This document shows, piece after piece, positions 6,826 through 10,607 of a DNA stretch of 10,607 bases (position 1 is its first letter; every line of letters begins with the position of its first letter). The position numbers and the translations under genes were made by a program. The notes below the pieces were generated by a model. That model was given only the letters and a program-made list of their open reading frames with translations, made no database searches and was not told the origin of the DNA. The DNA comes from Atopobium sp. (lineage in GTDB: Bacteria > Actinomycetota > Coriobacteriia > Coriobacteriales > Atopobiaceae). The stretch is taken from NCBI GenBank assembly GCA_015259045.1, contig JABZHD010000027.1:1-10607 (forward strand). The letters are read 5' to 3'.

Positions 6826-7242
6826 ATGTCAACTGACGACATCAAACAGCAGTCACCAGACTCAACAGAGATTTTCCGCATGCCATCAGCTGACGCTACG
6901 GTTCCAGACCTTATGGCTCAACAAAAGCCAGCTCATCCCGTCCTTACTATTGTTAAGGGACCACAGACTGGTCAAACTTTTGAGCTCAATCTTCCACAGA
7001 TTTCTCTTGGTAGAGATCCAAAGAGCAGCGTTTTCTTGAATGACATGACAGTTTCTAGAAATCATGCAACTATTGATCTTTCAAATCTTGCGCTTGGTTA
7101 CGCAACTATTGAGGACCTTGATTCTCTCAATGGTACCTGGGTTGATGGCGCCATCATTAACAAAGCTACACTGCGTGATGGTTCAACCATTCAGATTGGC
7201 ACCTTCCGCATGGTCTTTCACACCAGTAGAGTTTCAGCTTAA
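6826..7242 (+). CDS. garA: GarA/OdhI-type FHA domain regulatory protein
   Basis: This 138-aa cytoplasmic protein has a flexible N-terminus followed by one forkhead-associated domain (about 38-135). FHA residues are visible: GRD (62-64), SRNH (77-80) and SLNGTW (100-105), with the tail IQIGTFRMVFHT (122-133) close to mycobacterial GarA. Residues 12-18, DSTEIFR, line up with the ETTSVFR motif of GarA and OdhI. There the second threonine (T14 here) is phosphorylated by PknB-type kinases, and the first (S13 here) corresponds to the PknG site. Phosphorylation lets the FHA domain bind its own tail and release the target enzymes, 2-oxoglutarate dehydrogenase and glutamate enzymes in mycobacteria and corynebacteria. 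Targets here are unknown. AAGGAG lies 5 nt before the ATG. The next gene encodes FtsR, the same adjacency as in mycobacteria and corynebacteria. Confidence 0.85.
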   Translation: MSTDDIKQQSPDSTEIFRMPSADATVPDLMAQQKPAHPVLTIVKGPQTGQTFELNLPQISLGRDPKSSVFLNDMTVSRNHATIDLSNLALGYATIEDLDSLNGTWVDGAIINKATLRDGSTIQIGTFRMVFHTSRVSA

Positions 7243-7259
7243 GGTTAAAGGATAGCTTT

Positions 7260-8123
7260 ATGGCTGATTCAGGCTTTCTTACCATTGGTAAAGTAGTCAA
7301 GAAATTACAGACTCTCTATCCTGACTTGAGTGTTTCTAAAGTCAGATATCTGCAGGATGAGGGTTTACTTACTCCTACCAGAACTGCTGGTGGCTATCGT
7401 CTGTATTCCCAAAAAGACGTTAAGCGACTTGAGACTATTCTGTATCTGCAGAAAAGCCGTTTTATGCCACTCTCAGTTATTAGAGAAGAGCTTGATAGGC
7501 AAGATAAAAACCCTGAAGCTGAACAACAGGTCAAAGCTCAGACTGACGAGGCAACTGGAGCTGAGGCTCAGGCTGCATCTGAAGCTCAAAGTTCTTCTCG
7601 CCAGGCTCAACCTCAGCTTGATGGAAAGCAAGTATCTCAGGCTATTCTTGGTGCCACGCATGCCGATGCCATTGTGGTACCTGTAGATGACCCTGAGGTT
7701 GTTCAAAAATATCACGCTATTGATCGCATCCCAGAAATTGTGGGATGCTCGGTAGGCTTTGTTCGTCAGCTTTCTGAAGCAGGCGTCATTACTTTAAAGC
7801 GCTCTCCACATGGTAGAGACCTTGTAGATGGCAAAGACCTTACGCTGCTTCGCCTTTGTAGTGAACTTCGCCACTTTGGTTTTGAGCCCAAGAACCTGCG
7901 TCAATACGTTATGGCTGCAAACCGAGAATCTAGCATGTTTGCCAAGTCGCTTGTCGTATACGCTAAAAAAGGCGGGGGAGTTGAAGTTGACCATACTGAC
8001 GAGACTCGTCAGAAGTTTATGGCTGCTCTGACCCGCATGTTAGGCCTTACCAATGCGGTTAGAAATGAACTTATCACTAAATTAGTTCGTGAATCTTTTA
8101 AGGATATGCATCTAGACGAGTAA
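7260..8123 (+). CDS. ftsR: FtsR-like MerR family transcriptional regulator (Rv1828 homologue)
   Basis: The 287-aa protein has an N-terminal MerR winged helix-turn-helix. FLTIGKVVKKL, VSKVRYLQDEGLLTP (residues about 24-38), GGYRLYSQKDVKRL (44-57) and the FMPLSVIREELD stretch (67-78) match the arrangement of mycobacterial Rv1828. A low-complexity Gln/Ala/Glu/Ser-rich linker (about 85-125) joins it to a C-terminal domain (about 150-285) that again looks MerR-like, with IVGCSVGFVRQLSEAGVITL. No metal-binding cysteines of metal sensors are evident. In Corynebacterium, FtsR activates ftsZ, so a cell-division role is likely by homology and by its place after garA. AAAGGA lies 7 nt before the ATG, and the gap from garA is 17 nt. 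Confidence 0.85.
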   Translation: MADSGFLTIGKVVKKLQTLYPDLSVSKVRYLQDEGLLTPTRTAGGYRLYSQKDVKRLETILYLQKSRFMPLSVIREELDRQDKNPEAEQQVKAQTDEATGAEAQAASEAQSSSRQAQPQLDGKQVSQAILGATHADAIVVPVDDPEVVQKYHAIDRIPEIVGCSVGFVRQLSEAGVITLKRSPHGRDLVDGKDLTLLRLCSELRHFGFEPKNLRQYVMAANRESSMFAKSLVVYAKKGGGVEVDHTDETRQKFMAALTRMLGLTNAVRNELITKLVRESFKDMHLDE

Positions 8124-8174
8124 TCTAGGTATATATAACTATTCATTGATTTTGATATTGAATGTGAGGACATT

Positions 8175-8708
8175 GTGTCTACGTATGATTATGAGAGTCA
8201 TATCATTAGCATTCCTGATTATCCAGAGCCAGGCGTTATCTTTAAAGATGTAACTCCACTTTTTAAAGATCCTGAGTGCTTCCACGCAGTTGTCGATGAC
8301 ATTGCAGAGCACTTTGCTGATGCAGGAATCACCAAGGTTATTGGTGCTGAGGCTCGTGGTTTTCTTGTTGGAACCCCTGTAGCCTACAAACTAGGTGCAG
8401 GCTTTGTTCCTGCTCGTAAGCCAGGCAAGTTGCCTCGTGAGGTCTACGCACAGGCTTATGACCTGGAGTACGGTACCAGCGAGCTTCAGATTCACACCGA
8501 TGCTCTTACCCCAGACGACGTTGTTCTTATTGCTGATGACCTGGTTGCTACTGGCGGCACCTGCGTTGCTTGTGCTCAACTTGCCGAGAAGGCCGGTGCA
8601 AAAGTAGCTGGCTTTGCATTTGCGCTTGAGCTTTGCTATCTGCACCCAAGGGAGATTATTGGCAAGTGCTTTGACCAAGAGGTCTACACCCTTATCAAGG
8701 TTCAATAA
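8175..8708 (+). CDS. apt: Adenine phosphoribosyltransferase
   Basis: The 177-aa enzyme makes AMP from adenine and PRPP in purine salvage. The PRPP-binding motif VLIADDLVATGGT (117-129) is intact. The N-terminal IPDYPEPGVIFKDVTPLF (13-30) is the typical Apt hood region, and ARKPGKLPREV (80-90) carries the basic PRPP-contact segment. Its length is normal for the family. Translation starts at GTG (8175) with GTGAGGA ending 4 nt upstream; no in-frame ATG fits. It lies 51 nt after ftsR. The AT-rich gap contains TATATATAAC at 8130-8139, which could be a -10, but no -35 is visible, so readthrough from the operon is more likely. A hairpin at 8751-8778 probably ends the transcript. Confidence 0.95.
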   Translation: MSTYDYESHIISIPDYPEPGVIFKDVTPLFKDPECFHAVVDDIAEHFADAGITKVIGAEARGFLVGTPVAYKLGAGFVPARKPGKLPREVYAQAYDLEYGTSELQIHTDALTPDDVVLIADDLVATGGTCVACAQLAEKAGAKVAGFAFALELCYLHPREIIGKCFDQEVYTLIKVQ

Positions 8709-8750
8709 GCTAAATCACTTACATCAGACTTACTTTAACCTGACAATTTT

Positions 8751-8787
8751 GGCTGGCAAGACTACGTGCTTGTCGGCCATTTGTCTT
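8751..8787 (+). terminator. Probable terminator after apt
   Basis: GGCTGGCAAG (8751-8760) pairs along 10 positions, with two G-U pairs, with CTTGTCGGCC (8769-8778) around an 8-nt loop. The following bases, ATTTGTCTTATTT, are U-rich but interrupted, so termination may be incomplete. It is placed correctly to end the pgsA-to-apt transcript. Confidence 0.6.
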
Positions 8788-9023
8788 ATTTACATAAGCA
8801 TTTTGTTAATCACAGTAAACTTGTTTGCAATACATAGAATTTCTCCATAATTGCAGGTCAAAGATAAATTTATGCAATGATATTTGCCCGCTCCATTCTA
8901 TATAACTGCACAAATAGTCTTTTGAATTTGTATTAAATGTCATTTTCGGGGTAAACTATTCAAATACTCGATAGGGTAGCTTCCCGTTTCACGGGTTTCT
9001 CGCCAAGAAATCGGTGAGTTGAC

Positions 9024-9040
9024 TTTGATTTTTTATCAAA
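9024..9040. repeat. Perfect 6-bp inverted repeat with 5-T spacer, possible operator
   Basis: TTTGAT (9024-9029) and ATCAAA (9035-9040) are exact complements separated by five T residues, giving a 17-bp near-symmetric site. It touches the TTGACT hexamer at 9019-9024. Its size and symmetry fit a dimeric repressor site, or it could be a hairpin in the leader RNA. Confidence 0.35.
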
Positions 9041-9061
9041 TGAGCTATCCTAGATGGCAAA

Positions 9062-9099
9062 GCAAAGCAACACGTTGCCCAATTGATTTCGTGCTTTGC
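9062..9099 (+). promoter_or_regulatory. 8-bp stem just upstream of the NlpC/P60 ribosome binding site
   Basis: GCAAAGCA at 9062-9069 pairs perfectly with TGCTTTGC at 9092-9099 across a 22-nt loop. A second copy of the left arm at 9057-9064 offers an alternative register. The stem ends 2 nt before AAGGAG (9102-9107), so it may influence ribosome access. Confidence 0.4.
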
Positions 9100-9112
9100 G
9101 GAAGGAGCTTAT

Positions 9113-10300
9113 ATGTCACAGCGCCGATCTTTCACAAGACGAGACGCTCTCTTATTTGCAGGTCTTGGTGTAGCTGCTACGCTGCTTACCCCAGCCAGGC
9201 TATTCGCAGACCCACAAAGCGATCTTGAGGCCGCATCTGCCCAGCTAGACTCACTTGGTGCAGCTCTTGCAGAGGCCATGGATAACCTTAACGAGAAAAC
9301 CTATGCACTTGACGCCACCAACAACAAGATTGGTGAGGTTCAGGAGCAGATTGCAGAGACTACAGACCAGCTCAATAAGCAGCGTCTTGTCCTTTCTGCA
9401 GCTATGAAGAGTGCATATAAGGCGGGTCCACAGGAGACTTTGGACTTCCTCCTTGGAGCATCCAGCCCAGAGGACTTTGTCAGCCGTGTCTACTATATGG
9501 ACCGCACAAGCAAGCAGGAGGCTGACTCCATTAATACTGTCAAGGCTCTTGGTGACCAGCTTCAGGCTCAACAGCTTGAACTTCAGGCTGAGCAGGAGAA
9601 CCTTCAGGCTCAGGTCGCTGAGATGAAGACCACCGCAGATGGCCTTCAGAGCCAGGTTGCAGAGGCTAAGGCTTACTATGACTCCCTTGATGCTGAGGTA
9701 AAAGCTCAGCTTGCTGCTCAGGAGGCTGCATCAGCTAACAACAACGTTGCTTATGCAATTGAGACTGTTACCCGTGAGACTCCTTCCACCAGCTCTGAGT
9801 CTAACGACAGCTCTTCCAATGATTCTAGCTCCAGCTCTTCAAGCTCTAGCTCAAGCTCCAGCTCTTCTAGCTCCTCTAGCTCTAGCAGCTCCAGTAGCAG
9901 TTCTAACTCTGGCGGCGGATCATACTCCGGCGGTGGCGGTGGCTACCCAGCTGCAGGCGGTGGCGTTGCTACAGCTTATGCTTGCATTGGCTATCCATAC
10001 GTTTGGGGCGGAGCTTCTCCTGCTTCTGGCTTTGACTGTGGCGGCCTGGTCTATTACTGCTTCCTCGGCTACCGTGCAGGTACCGCAGGAACCATTGGCC
10101 GTGCTATTCGCGCTGCTGGTAACTGGCATGATTCCCTAGACGAGCTCAACTATGGCGATATTGTCTTTACCCGTGCAGGCTATGAGCACGTTGGAATCTA
10201 CATCGGCGGTGGCCGCATGATTCACGCAGCTAACGAGTCCGTCGGTGTTATCGAGGGTCCTGTTTATGCTTGCTATGGTGGAGGACCATTCTCCGGCTAA
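9113..10300 (+). CDS. Tat-exported NlpC/P60 peptidoglycan endopeptidase with coiled coil and polyserine linker
   Basis: This 395-aa hydrolase probably cuts within peptidoglycan stem peptides, as RipA/CwlO-type enzymes do. The N-terminus has a twin-arginine signal, TRRDALLF (8-15), a hydrophobic stretch and a likely cut after LFA (30-32). Residues about 35-205 form a long Gln/Ala/Glu/Leu-rich coiled coil. A Ser/Asn/Asp segment with 27 consecutive serines (238-264) and a Gly-rich piece (267-284) lead to the NlpC/P60 domain (about 285-395). Its YVWGG (296-300), catalytic C309 in FDCGG (usually DCSG), H359 in HVGIYIG and H371 in MIHA are visible. The ATG at 9113 has AAGGAG 5 nt upstream; an in-frame TTG at 9083 lacks a site and would bury the Tat signal. 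It is monocistronic, between two terminators. The coiled coil suggests autoinhibition or docking to FtsEX-like partners, which is inferred. Confidence 0.92.
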   Translation: MSQRRSFTRRDALLFAGLGVAATLLTPARLFADPQSDLEAASAQLDSLGAALAEAMDNLNEKTYALDATNNKIGEVQEQIAETTDQLNKQRLVLSAAMKSAYKAGPQETLDFLLGASSPEDFVSRVYYMDRTSKQEADSINTVKALGDQLQAQQLELQAEQENLQAQVAEMKTTADGLQSQVAEAKAYYDSLDAEVKAQLAAQEAASANNNVAYAIETVTRETPSTSSESNDSSSNDSSSSSSSSSSSSSSSSSSSSSSSSSSSNSGGGSYSGGGGGYPAAGGGVATAYACIGYPYVWGGASPASGFDCGGLVYYCFLGYRAGTAGTIGRAIRAAGNWHDSLDELNYGDIVFTRAGYEHVGIYIGGGRMIHAANESVGVIEGPVYACYGGGPFSG

Positions 10301-10322
10301 CGTACAATTTCTGTACAAAGTT

Positions 10323-10350
10323 TTAACTCACGCACGTAAAGTCGTACAAT
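10323..10350 (+). promoter_or_regulatory. Candidate promoter of the ClC gene overlapping the terminator
   Basis: Only 27 nt separate the T-run from the next start codon, so a promoter for that gene would have to overlap the terminator. TTAACT (10323-10328) and TACAAT (10345-10350, 5 of 6 bases of the -10 consensus) are 16 nt apart and would start transcription near 10357. The alternative is partial readthrough from the hydrolase gene. Confidence 0.35.
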
Positions 10351-10377
10351 ATCCAAGTACGCTTTACGTGCTTTTTT
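10332..10377 (+). terminator. Strong rho-independent terminator after the NlpC/P60 gene
   Basis: GCACGTAAAG (10332-10341) and CGTAC (10343-10347) pair with GTACG (10357-10361) and CTTTACGTGC (10362-10371). This gives a 15-bp stem with a single bulged T at 10342 and a 9-nt loop, followed by six T residues (10372-10377). It ends 32-77 nt after the hydrolase stop codon. Confidence 0.9.
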
Positions 10378-10404
10378 ATTAACCATAGACTGCTAGGGGA
10401 GATT

Positions 10405-10607
10405 GTGGCGTTTCATCTCAAACATAAGACAAACATTATTGAACGTCACTTTTCTCGTAGATTTCAGGTAGCCCTTATTGGAGAAGGCCTGCTTGTTGGC
10501 CTTCTGGGTGGCGGCGTAGTCACGCTGTATCGCCTTTGTCTTTCTTTTGCAGAAGCTCAAATGCGCTCCATTACTCAATCAATCGCAGGTAATTGGCCGT
10601 ATATGGC
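10405..10607 (+). CDS. ClC family chloride channel/transporter, N-terminal fragment
   Basis: An open frame begins at GTG (10405) and runs off the window after about 67 residues. After a basic N-terminus (HLKHKTNIIERHFSRR) comes a hydrophobic segment, GEGLLVGLLGGGVVTLYRL (about residues 27-45), followed by SFAEAQ. This is the typical first helix of bacterial ClC proteins, which move chloride or fluoride across the membrane, often in exchange for protons. The selectivity motifs lie outside the window, so family membership rests on this helix only. AGGGGAG (10395-10401) ends just 3 nt before the GTG, a short spacing, but no other start fits. Confidence 0.7.
   Translation, partial: MAFHLKHKTNIIERHFSRRFQVALIGEGLLVGLLGGGVVTLYRLCLSFAEAQMRSITQSIAGNWPYM

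Larger units (their letters stand above)
8788..9112 (+). promoter_or_regulatory. Gene-free AT-rich region and structured leader of the NlpC/P60 gene
   Basis: No credible coding frame is seen in these 325 bases. The left half is very AT-rich, with a possible -10 (TATAAC, 8901-8906) lacking a clear -35. From about 8948 it becomes rich in inverted repeats. CCCGT/ACGGG (8983-8987/8991-8995) competes with GGG/CCC (8974-8976/8983-8985). CTCGCC (8999-9004) pairs with GGTGAG (9013-9018) including one G-U. TTTGAT/ATCAAA (9024-9029/9035-9040) and GCAAAGCA/TGCTTTGC (9062-9069/9092-9099) follow. TTGACT (9019-9024) is a good -35 match, but a -10 at normal spacing is lacking. I do not recognise a known riboswitch family. 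Confidence 0.4.

Noticed and set aside
8709..8850. Small ORF continuing from inside apt through the intergenic region.
   Set aside because: It starts within apt in another frame, has no ribosome binding site, and its composition is that of AT-rich non-coding DNA; the terminator hairpin lies inside it.
8940..9018. c-di-AMP (ydaO) or c-di-GMP riboswitch before the NlpC/P60 gene.
   Set aside because: The position is right and there are GGGGTAAAC and hairpin elements, but the conserved core strings that I know for these classes are not present.
9057..9069. GGCAAAGCAAAGCA as a short tandem repeat or CRISPR-like element.
   Set aside because: Only two overlapping 5-nt units; better explained as the left arm of the stem before the ribosome binding site. 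No CRISPR-like spaced repeats occur in the window.
9711..10139. 142-aa Leu/Ala-rich frame overlapping the hydrolase gene.
   Set aside because: It is a shifted reading of the serine/glycine-rich repeat region of the NlpC/P60 gene, with no start site of its own.

Overview
The window looks like chromosomal DNA of a low-to-mid GC actinobacterium of the class Coriobacteriia, most like Atopobium/Lancefieldella. The evidence is a GarA-type FHA protein followed directly by an FtsR-type MerR regulator with a phosphatidyltransferase gene upstream. This is an actinobacterial gene neighbourhood, but here it has moderate GC, frequent GTG/TTG starts and strong AAGGGGAG-like ribosome binding sites. The genus is an inference from protein character and base composition, not from a search.

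Left part (1-2136). The first 160 bases hold what is probably the end of an upstream transcription unit: a near-perfect 20-nt tandem repeat and a strong rho-independent terminator. An isolated, AT-rich SAM-dependent methyltransferase gene follows, with its own promoter and a perfect hairpin touching its ribosome binding site. It looks recently acquired. It converges, with only 2 nt between stop codons, on a Cof-type HAD phosphatase gene on the minus strand. The HAD gene is divergent from an M20 metallopeptidase gene.

Central part (2137-8708). The M20 peptidase is followed by what looks like one long plus-strand operon: pgsA (phosphatidylglycerophosphate synthase, probably starting at TTG), a D,D-carboxypeptidase, a shortened GcvT-fold protein lacking the catalytic aspartates, RidA, a GarA/OdhI-type FHA protein, the FtsR-like regulator and apt. 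The first four genes are 12 nt apart or overlap by 1-4 nt, so they are probably translationally coupled. The set mixes membrane lipid synthesis, peptidoglycan trimming, a metabolic enzyme regulator, a cell-division regulator, imine detoxification and purine salvage. It resembles the mycobacterial/corynebacterial pgsA2...gcvH-garA-Rv1828 neighbourhood, with a GcvT-like gene where those genomes carry gcvH.

Right part (8709-10607). A terminator-like hairpin ends the operon. A gene-free stretch of about 400 nt, rich in inverted repeats, then leads into a Tat-exported NlpC/P60 peptidoglycan hydrolase with a coiled coil and an uninterrupted 27-serine linker. A strong terminator follows, and the window ends inside the N-terminus of a ClC-type chloride channel/transporter. 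I found no mobile element, CRISPR array, tRNA or rRNA. The most noteworthy points are the degenerate GcvT-like protein beside ridA and garA, the GarA-like phosphorylation motif in a coriobacterial FHA protein, and the structured leader of the hydrolase gene.
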